A DNA stretch of 64,000 bases from NCBI GenBank assembly GCA_009833045.1, contig WUUP01000012.1, forward strand, positions 1-64,000, read 5' to 3'. Shown here in pieces: positions 11,401-19,376 of the stretch; the first letter of the stretch is position 1; every line of letters begins with the position of its first letter. The notes under the pieces were generated by a model. That model worked only from the letters and a program-made list of their open reading frames with translations, was not told where the DNA came from and made no database searches. The position numbers and the translations under genes were made by a program. This DNA is from Saprospirales bacterium GYS_P2D. GTDB taxonomy: Bacteria; Bacteroidota; Bacteroidia; Chitinophagales; Saprospiraceae.

Positions 11401-11492
11401 CGATCGATGTGACAAGGCTCCAAGAAGGGAATTATTTCTTGCTCCTCAGAGCAGATGATCACAATTTCAGCAGTGTATTTCAAAAATTATAA
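8403..11492 (+). CDS. Secreted M4 (thermolysin-family) metalloprotease with T9SS sorting domain
   Basis: This 1,029-residue protein starts at the ATG at 8403 (MKNRLILHLL), which gives a clean signal peptide ending at WGQ; a TTG 27 nt upstream is less likely. A propeptide of FTP/PepSY type spans roughly residues 60-270. The M4 catalytic domain has HEFSH at 439-443 (zinc ligands and general base), the third ligand E463 in ALNESFADIFG, and the later catalytic region GVHINSGIPNHAF. Residues about 620-940 look like WD40/TolB-type propeller blades (DDGTIIVFIGLD, SKDGSKIAAIQ). The C-terminus (FAIYPNPTSSAVTIEL, about 945-1029) is a type A T9SS sorting domain. It should be exported and released or anchored outside the cell for protein degradation. 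Confidence 0.93.
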   Translation: MKNRLILHLLLSSLSVCLWGQNKFTTTIKEKAQSPIHTDQSHISDRLSITAPASSDNGRLLSTNKIHWSTNPIDHQTRITKFKKSNNNSWMKVSPAKRLKSLSTDDQFVQIVKELGKTFKIKDPTSEFFKLSENVEGHRIHTKYQQQYKGIKIYGAELIAHYQQGALHLLNGRHYPTTEIDVTPSLDERSIYHMVKQAHGKSIDIKPDLLYIVGGQQLSSNLILYPQGDQMRLAYHVIYFPDMSEQWAYIVDAHSGEIIHSHKNSCEFHNHDLIDEHDFAGPQVAQDLDIKGDNITLNVYEENGTYYLLNIAENMYNASRSSLPNEPVGAILTLDALNTSPETDDFVIDHISSTNNRWSDRIAVSAHNNAAIVYKYFENNFSRLSFDKVGSTIYSMVNVAESDGTGMDNAFWNGIAMFYGNGNQAFNTPLAAALDVAAHEFSHGVIQHEANLQYQGEPGALNESFADIFGVLVENKNWAMGEDVVNTSIFRTGALRDLSNPNNGGSRLGDTGWQPKHVSEQYFGNEDNGGVHINSGIPNHAFYQFVRAQVVDLNQAAQIYYKALSDYLTSSSDFQDLRLAVEQSIIDLHGQDQTILGAAAAAFDAVGISDSGEEVSTGEPVTFESNNGTDFVIYFDPSNQSNISVRTVSQEIDDLISQRGLYNTPSVSDDGTIIVFIGLDQNMYALTIDWSDGSIEEILLDDQTQWRNVAISKDGSKIAAIQGDLSQGIYDNQILVVDLVSGANQWYQLYNPTTAQGGVRTGDVLFADALEWDHSSQFVMYDASNQIISLFNDPINYWDIGFLTAWDNNTNSLGDGNILKLYPSLPENVSIGNPTFSKNSPDIIAFDLLDQRDDTESYSILGVNLENGDQGIFYEQSVLGFPNFSTADDLLIFNALTNNGTDVLAVTAVAEDRISASGNPQVFISNANWGVWFNNGSRDLSTATDDPVISDAGFAIYPNPTSSAVTIELTEAKCSPCQYEIYDQIGRVLLSGSIKNESTPIDVTRLQEGNYFLLLRADDHNFSSVFQKL

Positions 11493-11548
11493 TAGCCTCA
11501 CACAACCATCTCGATGGATATAGCATCTAAGAGTGTGAAGAGCAAGCG

Positions 11549-12085
11549 ATGAATACCGAAGAAATCATATATCGATGTCAGCAGAATGAAAGAAGAGCAC
11601 AAAACGAGCTCTTCCAACACTATGCTCCACTGATGTACAGCATCTGTCTGAGATATATGAAAAATCGTACCGACGCAGAAGATGTGATGGTGCAGGGATT
11701 CTTCAGAGTATTTGACAAGATCAACACCTATAAATCCGAGGGCTCGTTTGAGGGCTGGATGAAGCGAATCATCGTCAATGAGTGCCTCATGACTCTCCGA
11801 AAGCGTAAGAGCATGGGCATGACAGTAGTCATCGATGACGTCCAAAACGACATCTCTATCCCATGGATGGATGATCTCGGATATGATGAGCTCATCGCAC
11901 TACTCGATGAGCTACCCGATGGATACCGTACTGTGTTCAACCTATATGCTATCGAAGGCTACAAGCATCGAGAGATAGCTGAGCTGCTGGACATCAGTAT
12001 TAATACCTCGAAGTCTCAGCTGATCTTAGCACGTCGTAAGCTTCAAACATTATTTAAAAAAAAATCACAGATTAAAACCGCTTAG
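11549..12085 (+). CDS. ECF-type RNA polymerase sigma factor
   Basis: This 178-residue protein has sigma region 2 at about residues 15-85 (AQNELFQHYAPLMYSICLRY, then RTDAEDVMVQGFFRVF) and region 4 at about 115-170 (LPDGYRTVFNLYAIEGYKHR, then EIAELLDISINTSKSQLILA). It lacks regions 1.1 and 3, as in extracytoplasmic-function sigma factors. The next gene starts 2 bp after its stop and looks like an anti-sigma factor, so the two probably form a regulatory pair. Its regulon is unknown; the secreted protease immediately upstream is one possible target. Confidence 0.92.
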   Translation: MNTEEIIYRCQQNERRAQNELFQHYAPLMYSICLRYMKNRTDAEDVMVQGFFRVFDKINTYKSEGSFEGWMKRIIVNECLMTLRKRKSMGMTVVIDDVQNDISIPWMDDLGYDELIALLDELPDGYRTVFNLYAIEGYKHREIAELLDISINTSKSQLILARRKLQTLFKKKSQIKTA

Positions 12086-12087
12086 TC

Positions 12088-12432
12088 ATGAGATCTGTAG
12101 ACGATATCATCAAGTCCTCTGAGACGCAAAAAAGAATAGACATCAATCCTCAACTCTGGGATCGAGTAGAAGAAAAACTCGATCAAAGAGATCTGGTCAA
12201 AAAGAAGAATCGCCAGATATGGATGGTGGCTGCCAGCATGGCTTTCGTGATGGTGAGTGCTATTGGGCTGTTGAGGTATAACACTCCACAGTATCAGGTA
12301 GAAGATCTCATCAATACTAATCATCCACTACTCTCTAATGAGCTCATCAACCAGCTCAATAGCAGTATCATATATCAAGATCTACCTGATCACGAGGGGA
12401 CTCTACAGGCTAATACCGCTCCTGTGATCTGA
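12088..12432 (+). CDS. Probable anti-sigma factor, single-pass membrane protein
   Basis: This 114-residue protein has a charged N-terminal part (about 1-47), one transmembrane segment (IWMVAASMAFVMVSAIGLLR, about 48-66) and a short external tail. It follows the ECF sigma gene after 2 bp, which is the standard arrangement. I see no named anti-sigma motif such as a zinc-binding HxxxCxxC, so the call rests on topology and position. Its 3' end overlaps the convergent pseudouridine synthase gene by 23 bp. Confidence 0.6.
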   Translation: MRSVDDIIKSSETQKRIDINPQLWDRVEEKLDQRDLVKKKNRQIWMVAASMAFVMVSAIGLLRYNTPQYQVEDLINTNHPLLSNELINQLNSSIIYQDLPDHEGTLQANTAPVI

Positions 12433-14125
12433 GTCTCTCCTCAAATCCCGAAGGACAGCTGAACTCTACCCACTCCTCGTCTCGGGGATGGCGAAATCTT
12501 ATGTAGGCCGCATGCAGATACAGTCGGTCTGCGGTCCTCCCATAGAGATCATCTCCCAGTATTGGCATATCCAGCCCTCTACTATGAGCTGCGTGTACCC
12601 TTAGCTGATGGGTGCGGCCTGTCACAGGATAAAATCTGATCTGCGTATACTTCTCTATATAGCCCTCTACCTCATATCGAGTGACCGCAGGCTTACCATA
12701 GGTCTCGCAGACGAGCTGTCGGGGGCGATCATTGAGATCCACTCGCAGAGGCAAGTTTATCTCTCCCTCTTGCCCTTTCAAAAGACCATCGAGGATCGCA
12801 CTGTAGCGCTTGGATATCGTACGATTGATGAATTGCTCCTGCAGATACTTATGAGCTCGCTTAGTCTTGGCTATGAGCATGATACCTGAGGTCGACATAT
12901 CGAGCCGATGGACGAGCAGCGGTCCGGTAGCTCTCCGATATCGAGCCTGCATACGAGTATAGACGGAGTCCATGATCGTCTTTCCTGGTACTGATAGCAT
13001 CTCATGTGGTTTATTAACGATAGCTATGAGATCATCCTCATACAGAATCTCCACGTGTTTATCTTGAAAGTCTGTGGCCTCCATAGGATTAGGCTCCACA
13101 TTAATGCCTGATAGCATATGGCCGAGTATCGGTTCACACTTTCCTCGACAGGCCGGATAAAAATATCCATGCTTTCGCACTTCTGAGGTTGGCCCTTTCC
13201 CCCACCAAAACTCCCCTATACATATAGGCTCCAATCCGTGCTCAAAAGCATACTGTAGCAGCTTCGGCGCAGCACAGTCTCCAGCGCCAGCAGGAGGCAC
13301 TCCTGGTAAAGTATTGACAAACAATTCTTTCACATTTTGCTTCTCTCCATTGATATTTAGAAAATCATATTGAGCGAATAGACGTTGCTGCAGTGCATTA
13401 GACCTTTCCTTTCGCTCCTGCTTATAGGCATCAATCTGATCTTGATAGGTAGCCACTTTATTCCGCTGAGACTGGAGGATATGCTCATGCTCCTCTGCCA
13501 TTTCTCTGAGCCGCTTTTGCTGATGATAGCTGGCTTTTTGATGCTCTATATGGAGTAATTTATAGTCAGCTTCACTTAGTTCTATTTCAGCTGTTTTTCT
13601 TTCTTTTCGGCGTACTTTCCTTGCTTTCGCAAAATCTCCTTTAGCTATAGCTAATTCCTCAGCCAGCTTCTCTTCCTTAGCCGCTAAAGTCTCTTTCTCC
13701 TGGATATAGTCTTCATTACTCTCCAACTCCTCGATGAGCGCATTAAGATTATTGATGACGCTCTCCTCTTTTTTATAAAAGCCCGATTCGTCCAATAAAT
13801 CAAAAATTGGAGGTACAAATCCAGGCAGCTGATAGCTCTCCGCCATCTTGCCAGAGAAGGCAGTCAAAAATCGCAATTCCCCATCCTCAGTCTTGACGAC
13901 GAGTATGCCAAACATTTTGCCAACAGGATTCCCCGATCTATTGGGGAGTATTCCAAAATTGTGACTCCAATCTTCCTGCTCCATCAGATATTGCTGCAGC
14001 TGCACAGCCGCCGCCTCCACTAATGGATGTGGGGTATAATAAAACGGAAATGTAAACTCTGATGGTAACTCTATATGAGATACATCCGCAGCAAATCGGT
14101 GTAAATAGCTATCTAATTCTGACAA
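12410..14125 (-). CDS. RluA-family pseudouridine synthase with long N-terminal extension
   Basis: This 571-residue protein is much longer than the usual 220-320 residues of RluA enzymes. The catalytic half spans about residues 355-560, with HRLDMSTSG at 406-414 (catalytic Asp 409) and RTHQLRVH at 504-511; it should isomerise uridine in rRNA or tRNA. Residues 1-345 are an extension with a coiled coil at 125-245, then a conserved-looking block DCAAPKLLQYAF (283-294), EFWWGKG and FYPACRGKCEPILGHML (322-338). The start is TTG at 14125: an in-frame TGA lies nine codons upstream and no ATG lies between. It is the last gene of a minus-strand run with the GNAT-like and lipoprotein genes. Confidence 0.85.
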   Translation of the reverse strand: MSELDSYLHRFAADVSHIELPSEFTFPFYYTPHPLVEAAAVQLQQYLMEQEDWSHNFGILPNRSGNPVGKMFGILVVKTEDGELRFLTAFSGKMAESYQLPGFVPPIFDLLDESGFYKKEESVINNLNALIEELESNEDYIQEKETLAAKEEKLAEELAIAKGDFAKARKVRRKERKTAEIELSEADYKLLHIEHQKASYHQQKRLREMAEEHEHILQSQRNKVATYQDQIDAYKQERKERSNALQQRLFAQYDFLNINGEKQNVKELFVNTLPGVPPAGAGDCAAPKLLQYAFEHGLEPICIGEFWWGKGPTSEVRKHGYFYPACRGKCEPILGHMLSGINVEPNPMEATDFQDKHVEILYEDDLIAIVNKPHEMLSVPGKTIMDSVYTRMQARYRRATGPLLVHRLDMSTSGIMLIAKTKRAHKYLQEQFINRTISKRYSAILDGLLKGQEGEINLPLRVDLNDRPRQLVCETYGKPAVTRYEVEGYIEKYTQIRFYPVTGRTHQLRVHAAHSRGLDMPILGDDLYGRTADRLYLHAAYIRFRHPRDEEWVEFSCPSGFEERLRSQERY

Positions 14126-14136
14126 ATCGAAAGGTA

Positions 14137-15411
14137 TTAGGCTGAAGGATCAACTTTAAACGGATGACGCTGGACCCACTGCTGATGTGGCACAAAGTAT
14201 TTAAAGGCGACGGGTACTAATTTATTCAATACAGGATTGCAATGGCGAAAATAGCACCACATATCATGTGGCTCTGCGCCGATACTACTCTTGATCTCGA
14301 GTGCTGTCCGGTAGTAGTAGAGATCATCCGCTCCGACCTCGATAGCGTCTCTCACCAGATCCAGCAGAATATTGAGATATATCTGATGACGCAGATTCAA
14401 GCGCTGATTGACTCCGATGAAATGTGAGTCAAGCTTGCCTCCATCCAGTATCCAAGAATAAAATCCTATCATCTCATCCTCGATGAAATAAGCATAAACT
14501 CTATAGGAATCGCCAAGCCGCTTTTTGAGCGCCAGAAAATACTGCTCGTCACCCTGTGCTAACACAAAACCCGATCCACTGAGTACCTCACAGTACAAGC
14601 GATCCATATCTGGAGCGAATCGCTCCACCTCTGCGAGACTTAGCTCACGACGTATTACTCCTTTTTGTTTTCGGATACCAGCCTTCATTCTGATCCTATA
14701 CTTAGATCGCATATCGAGGAGATAGTCATCAAAATCACTCCAAGACTTTCTGATAGGCAGTATCATATTAGGATCTATCTGAAATGGGTATAGCCCAATT
14801 TTTCGAGGCGCTGGGTGCTGCTCTGAGTCGAAATAGTCCTTATAGAGCACTCCTCCAAACTGATAAGGAGTACCTCGCCATTCGCACTTGAGCTCCTTAA
14901 CGATCTCGTCGACTATGTGATAGCGCTTCTCCTGAGGGATACTCTCATCGACAAAATGGTATCCATATTGGCCCGTCAGATAGAGATTACCCACGGTGAG
15001 CATATTAAAACTCAGCTTACTCACCGCTGACTGTCTGAATCGCTGCCAACGCCGAGATAGACTGCTCCGATTAGTACTGTAGTTTTCATAGTTAAAACTC
15101 TCACTGAGCCTCAGGACTAAATGCTGAAGCAGTACTGACCCGATGAGCTCTTTGGCGTCATTGTAGATCAGGACATAGGCATTTCGGAGCTCAGATCGAG
15201 AGTGATCCTCGATGACTCGCAGATAATCACTCTTAGCAAAATACTCATCGAGACAAACACTATCCCACTCATCAGCGATATCTACTATATCATAGTGTAC
15301 AGATATAGACAGCGTGTGTTTTTTCAGTCTGTGATCGATTATCGACAAATCATTTCTTTTTCGACAGACCGTTAATGTAGGAGTATTTGATAGCAAAGTG
15401 TGGGGATCCAT
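14137..15411 (-). CDS. GNAT-type acyltransferase (BioF2/peptidoglycan-associated FemAB-like)
   Basis: This 424-residue cytoplasmic protein has no signal peptide or membrane segment. The N-terminal half (YDIVDIADEWDSVCLDEYFA) and the C-terminal half (VYAYFIEDEMIGFYSWILDG, then NLRHQIYLNILLDLVRDAIE) resemble the two GNAT-like lobes of BioF2-like proteins of the COG3146 kind. These are thought to transfer acyl or amino-acyl groups, but substrates are mostly unknown. Its start lies 3 bp after the stop of the lipoprotein gene upstream, and 11 bp separate its stop from the pseudouridine synthase, so the three are probably co-transcribed. Confidence 0.65.
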   Translation of the reverse strand: MDPHTLLSNTPTLTVCRKRNDLSIIDHRLKKHTLSISVHYDIVDIADEWDSVCLDEYFAKSDYLRVIEDHSRSELRNAYVLIYNDAKELIGSVLLQHLVLRLSESFNYENYSTNRSSLSRRWQRFRQSAVSKLSFNMLTVGNLYLTGQYGYHFVDESIPQEKRYHIVDEIVKELKCEWRGTPYQFGGVLYKDYFDSEQHPAPRKIGLYPFQIDPNMILPIRKSWSDFDDYLLDMRSKYRIRMKAGIRKQKGVIRRELSLAEVERFAPDMDRLYCEVLSGSGFVLAQGDEQYFLALKKRLGDSYRVYAYFIEDEMIGFYSWILDGGKLDSHFIGVNQRLNLRHQIYLNILLDLVRDAIEVGADDLYYYRTALEIKSSIGAEPHDMWCYFRHCNPVLNKLVPVAFKYFVPHQQWVQRHPFKVDPSA

Positions 15412-15414
15412 GTA

Positions 15415-15909
15415 TTAATTAGACGAATAGTCGGTATGCGACACTTGTCTTCGTGATTTTAATCGACTACCATTGAGTCCATTCTTATTGGCATACCAAT
15501 ATTCTACAATATGCATAATCGAATAAAGTTTATCCGAGTCATTCAAAAACTGATCGGGAGCGGCATACTGTAGCGCCTCATCGGTCGGTATCGCATAGAT
15601 CATTTTCTCTATTTCTCCATTTCCTTTGACGAAAGTCAACTCCTCTACTGGCGATATACCGATCTCTGTATCTTGATCGACTGCTCTACCCAATACGAAT
15701 ACATCGATGAGCTCATCGCCATCCATCATAGTGCCATGAGGAGCCGGATATGCTGAATAATAGTCTATAGCTCCCATCTCGGCATAGTCTGCGCCCGCAG
15801 CATGGGCTATACGCAGATCGATAGGGCCTTTTTCATAGGTCGTCTGCTCGTAGCAGGAGCTGAGACAAAAAAGGCTACTGAGTAGGGTCAAGATGATAAT
15901 ATGCTTCAT
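15415..15909 (-). CDS. Lipoprotein resembling a degenerate family I inorganic pyrophosphatase
   Basis: This protein has 164 residues from the ATG at 15909 (MKHIIILTLL); the longer reading adds 14 residues that spoil the signal sequence. The lipobox is LSSC with Cys 19. After it, IDYYSAYPAPHGTMMDGDEL, IDVFVLG, SPVEELTFVKGNGE and IYAIP line up with family I pyrophosphatase strands (E. coli: YPCNYGYI, DGDPVDVLV, PVGVLKM, KLVAVP). The NYGYI segment is absent, the DGDxxD spacing has one extra residue and the second metal-binding Asp cluster is not kept, so activity is doubtful. It could be a scaffold or binding relative in the outer envelope. It heads the operon with the GNAT-like and RluA genes. 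Confidence 0.55.
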   Translation of the reverse strand: MKHIIILTLLSSLFCLSSCYEQTTYEKGPIDLRIAHAAGADYAEMGAIDYYSAYPAPHGTMMDGDELIDVFVLGRAVDQDTEIGISPVEELTFVKGNGEIEKMIYAIPTDEALQYAAPDQFLNDSDKLYSIMHIVEYWYANKNGLNGSRLKSRRQVSHTDYSSN

Positions 15910-16015
15910 TCTATACGATGGTATTGGACAAGACAATTGAAAAGAAAACAAAGTTAAACTTTTGTATTACAACTATTTATAGGTTTATTCACTTCACATT
16001 AAAAGCATATCACAA

Positions 16016-16351
16016 ATGAGTAAAGGATATTTTCAGCCTGAGGATCTCAAAAAATTTGGAGAGATCACAGAGTTTCAAGAAGAGCTCGGCACGAAATTTT
16101 TTGAGTATTACGGAGCTGTATTTGAAGAGGGAGCCTTGACGGCAAGGGAAAAATCTCTGATAGCCCTCGCAGTAGCTCACACGGTAGCCTGTCCGTACTG
16201 CATAGATGCCTACTCTTCTACCTGCCTGAGCAAAGGAGCGGATGAGGAGCAAATGATGGAGGCCGTACACGTCGCAGCAGCGATCAAAAGCGGTGCTACA
16301 CTCGTCAATAGTGTGCAGATGATGAATCATGTGAAGAAAAAATTAATGTAA
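16016..16351 (+). CDS. AhpD/carboxymuconolactone decarboxylase-like protein of the ArsS neighbourhood
   Basis: This 111-residue helical protein has the redox pair CPYC (C59, C62) in HTVACPYCIDAYSS, the AhpD-type active site. It precedes the radical SAM gene by 9 bp. The combination matches the arsenosugar biosynthesis-associated peroxidase-like family found beside ArsS. The exact reaction is not known; a thiol peroxidase or redox partner role is inferred from the CxxC. ATG at 16016 gives the usual short N-terminus (MSKGYFQPEDLKKF). Confidence 0.82.
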   Translation: MSKGYFQPEDLKKFGEITEFQEELGTKFFEYYGAVFEEGALTAREKSLIALAVAHTVACPYCIDAYSSTCLSKGADEEQMMEAVHVAAAIKSGATLVNSVQMMNHVKKKLM

Positions 16352-16360
16352 ATCCCCTCG

Positions 16361-17428
16361 ATGGCAATCAAACAAAGAACCCAAACTCTCAAAAGGAGCC
16401 AAAACAAACTAAACGATACCTTTCTTCAACTCAAAGTACTCAGCGAGGCTGAGCAAAGAGTTGATGGATTTCAACCATTCGCAGATAAGATATCAGATCT
16501 CACAGATGCAGGTATCACACCATCAGGGATAGATATTTTTCAGATCAATATCGGCAAGCTGTGCAATCAGACCTGCGCTCACTGCCACGTAGATGCAGGA
16601 CCTGATCGCAAAGAAGAAAACATGGATCGAGAGACGCTCGAGATATGTCTGGATATCATCAAGACCCATCAGATACCTACTGTAGATATCACCGGCGGAG
16701 CTCCCGAGATGAATCCTCACTTCAGATGGTTTGTCGAGGAGTGCACCATGGCAGGAGCTACGGTGATGAATCGATGCAACCTGACTATCATCGAAGCGCA
16801 CAAAAAGTATGCGGATCTCCCCGAGTTCTTTGCTGAGCATGGAGTACATGTGGTGTCATCACTACCCTACTTCTCTAAGACTCGCACAGATAGTCAGCGA
16901 GGATCTGGAGTCTTCAATGATAGTATCGCCGCTCTGAAGAAGCTCAATGCTGTAGGCTACGGCATAGACGGTAGTGGACTCGCTCTTGATCTGGTGTACA
17001 ATCCTTCTGGAGCGTTCCTGCCCGGAGGTCAAGAAGAGCTGGAAAAAGAATTCAAAAGTCAGCTCAAGCGTCGTTATGACATTGACTTTAATAATCTCTT
17101 CGTGATCACTAATCTCCCTATCAGTAGATTTTTAGACTACCTGATCGAGACGGATAACTATGAGAATTACATGGATGAGCTGGTCAATGCTTTCAATCCC
17201 GCTACGGTACAAGGACTGATGTGTCGTAACACTATCAGCGTGAGTTGGGATGGATACATGTACGACTGTGACTTCAATCAGATGCTCGATCTCAAGGTAC
17301 AGGCTCCCGGAGTACATATCAAGGACTTCAACAAAAAGGAACTCATGGAGCGTAAAATCGTAGTGGCCAATCACTGCTATGGCTGTACTGCTGGAGCAGG
17401 GAGCAGCTGTGGGGGTGAGATAGCCTAA
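16361..17428 (+). CDS. arsS: Radical SAM protein ArsS (arsenosugar biosynthesis type)
   Basis: This 355-residue protein binds a 4Fe-4S cluster through CNQTCAHC (C68, C72, C75), followed by the family signature HVDAGPDRKEE. VDITGGAPEMNPHF is the GGE-like SAM-binding region. The C-terminal half is the DUF3641 domain and ends HCYGCTAGAGSSCGGEIA, a Cys-rich tail typical of ArsS. The family acts on dimethylated arsenic by adding the SAM-derived 5'-deoxyadenosyl group. No Sec codon is used: the tail cysteines are ordinary TGT/TGC. No ArsM methyltransferase gene lies within the window, so the substrate would have to come from elsewhere in the genome. Confidence 0.9.
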   Translation: MAIKQRTQTLKRSQNKLNDTFLQLKVLSEAEQRVDGFQPFADKISDLTDAGITPSGIDIFQINIGKLCNQTCAHCHVDAGPDRKEENMDRETLEICLDIIKTHQIPTVDITGGAPEMNPHFRWFVEECTMAGATVMNRCNLTIIEAHKKYADLPEFFAEHGVHVVSSLPYFSKTRTDSQRGSGVFNDSIAALKKLNAVGYGIDGSGLALDLVYNPSGAFLPGGQEELEKEFKSQLKRRYDIDFNNLFVITNLPISRFLDYLIETDNYENYMDELVNAFNPATVQGLMCRNTISVSWDGYMYDCDFNQMLDLKVQAPGVHIKDFNKKELMERKIVVANHCYGCTAGAGSSCGGEIA

Positions 17429-17546
17429 TCAGCACATTTATAAAGTCAAATATTGGTTCTTCAGACATTGCGAGCTCAAAAATGAATTTGTCGAAGTGCC
17501 ATGTGATCAATATCTTACGAGCCGAATACAAAATCGCAAAGTATAT

Positions 17547-19157
17547 ATGCATTTAAAAAATCTGAAAAAACTAATCTTACCCTTATTACTCATACTCTCA
17601 AGTCCACTCTTGCTACTCAGCCAAGAGGCGCAAGGATGGGACCAGAAAATTGATGAGGCATTTGCACCATTTTCGACTGCCTGTCAAAATATCATCTTTG
17701 TTGAGGTCTTTGGGATCCCTTTAGTCCTCATCGTATTGGTATTAGGCGCTTTACTTTTCACCATTTACTTTGGTTTCGTTAATATCAGACGCTTCTGGAC
17801 TGCTATCAATGTCGTAAGAGGTAAATATGATGAAATAGACCATGGTGTAGCAGAGCCTGCATATGGTGATAGTACACCTGGTGGAGATATCATCGAGACG
17901 ATCAAAGATGAAAGTCATGAAGGTGAGGTCAGCCATTTCCAAGCCTTAGCAACAGCCGTATCAGGTACTGTAGGAAATGGTAATATCGCAGGTGTGGCAT
18001 TAGCTATCGCTATTGGTGGACCAGGAGCTACATTCTGGATGATCATCTGTGGACTACTGGGTATGTCATCAAAATTCGTCGAGTGTACTCTCGGTGTGAA
18101 ATATAGAGATATCGGAGCAGATGGCACCGTATATGGTGGCCCTATGTACTACCTCACCAGAGGTCTAAAAGAAAAAGGATACGCCAAATTAGGTAAAATA
18201 GTAGCTGTGATCTTCGCAGTACTCTGTATAGGAGGCTCTTTTGGTGGTGGCAATGCGGCGCAATCAAATCAAGCGGCTCAAGAGATTGTTGCCTTATTCG
18301 GCATGGATAGCTCCAGCGGAGGCACCTTAGTTGGGGTAGTCTTAGCGATCCTCATTGGTATCATCATCATCGGCGGTATCAAGCGTATCGCATCTGTGAC
18401 AGAGAAGGTAGTACCGTTCATGGCAGTGATGTATGTATTAGCTTGTCTATTCATCATCTTTTCCAACTTTAGCTATGTAGATGATGCGATCGGACAGATC
18501 TTCACTCAGGCATTCAAGCCAGAAGCGGGTGTTGGAGCCATCATGGCTGTACTCTTCCAAGGATTTAAGCGTGGAGCATTCTCCAATGAAGCAGGAGCCG
18601 GATCAGCATCTATCGCTCACTCAGCGGTGAAGACTAAATATCCAGCATCAGAGGGCCTCGTAGCACTATTAGAGCCATTCATCGATACGGTAGTAGTCTG
18701 CTCGATGACAGCATTAGTGATCATCATCTTTAATCAAGGTGGAGCACAATTCATGTATGGTGGTGACGGCGCTGGTAATGTGGTCATCGATGGTGAAACA
18801 TTAGCAGGGGCAGGTATCACTGCTAAAGCATTTGCACAGTACATCCCTGGATCACAGATCTTCTTGACAGTGGCGGTATCCCTATTCGCTATCTCGACGA
18901 TGATCTCATGGTCGTATTATGGACTTCAGGCGTGGATGTTCTTATTTGGACGTAGTAAAATCGCAGATCTCACATACAAAGGCTTGTTCTTAGTATTCGT
19001 GGTGATCGGAGCTGCAGCCAATATGTCATCAGTTTGGGGATTCTCAGATGCCATGATCTTAGGTATGGTATTCCCGAATATGGTCGGCCTTATCATCCTA
19101 ATGCCAGTAGTGAAAAAGGAATTGAAAAAATACACTACCGCTATCGCTAAATCATAG
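17547..19157 (+). CDS. Alanine/glycine:cation symporter (AGCS family)
   Basis: This 536-residue inner-membrane protein has many hydrophobic segments. AGCS signatures are TAVSGTVGNGNIAGVALAIA (sodium and amino-acid site), KRGAFSNEAGAGSASIAHSA and YGGPMYYLTRGL. It should import alanine or glycine with sodium. I start at the ATG at 17547 (MHLKNLKKLI), which opens into a hydrophobic leader; an upstream in-frame start adds 17 unlikely residues. It lies 118 bp after arsS, and a terminator follows at 19185. Confidence 0.92.
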   Translation: MHLKNLKKLILPLLLILSSPLLLLSQEAQGWDQKIDEAFAPFSTACQNIIFVEVFGIPLVLIVLVLGALLFTIYFGFVNIRRFWTAINVVRGKYDEIDHGVAEPAYGDSTPGGDIIETIKDESHEGEVSHFQALATAVSGTVGNGNIAGVALAIAIGGPGATFWMIICGLLGMSSKFVECTLGVKYRDIGADGTVYGGPMYYLTRGLKEKGYAKLGKIVAVIFAVLCIGGSFGGGNAAQSNQAAQEIVALFGMDSSSGGTLVGVVLAILIGIIIIGGIKRIASVTEKVVPFMAVMYVLACLFIIFSNFSYVDDAIGQIFTQAFKPEAGVGAIMAVLFQGFKRGAFSNEAGAGSASIAHSAVKTKYPASEGLVALLEPFIDTVVVCSMTALVIIIFNQGGAQFMYGGDGAGNVVIDGETLAGAGITAKAFAQYIPGSQIFLTVAVSLFAISTMISWSYYGLQAWMFLFGRSKIADLTYKGLFLVFVVIGAAANMSSVWGFSDAMILGMVFPNMVGLIILMPVVKKELKKYTTAIAKS

Positions 19158-19184
19158 CCATAGCAGAGGAGTATATAAAATGAC

Positions 19185-19210
19185 AAAGGGTCAGCTTTCG
19201 CTGACCCTTT
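19185..19210 (+). terminator. Hairpin terminator after the symporter gene
   Basis: AAAGGGTCAGC (19185-19195) pairs perfectly over 11 bp with GCTGACCCTTT (19200-19210) around a TTTC loop. The T-run is short, but the position 28 bp after the stop supports the call. Confidence 0.8.
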
Positions 19211-19376
19211 ATTCATAGTATTTCATATAAAAGAGCAATCAAAAAACCGCTTGGACTTATCTTTATAAGCAATCAGCTTTCTGGGGTAATTATTCTTAAA
19301 TAACAGAATAATATCATTTCCACCAATAAGACAACTATGCACTTCATCAACCCCTATAGACGATAGAATAAAATCA

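Noticed and set aside
12608-12889. 93-codon plus-strand ORF
   Set aside because: Lies wholly within the RluA catalytic domain coding region on the other strand; a shadow.
16010-16330. 106-codon minus-strand ORF
   Set aside because: Antisense shadow of the AhpD-like gene, which has clear family motifs.
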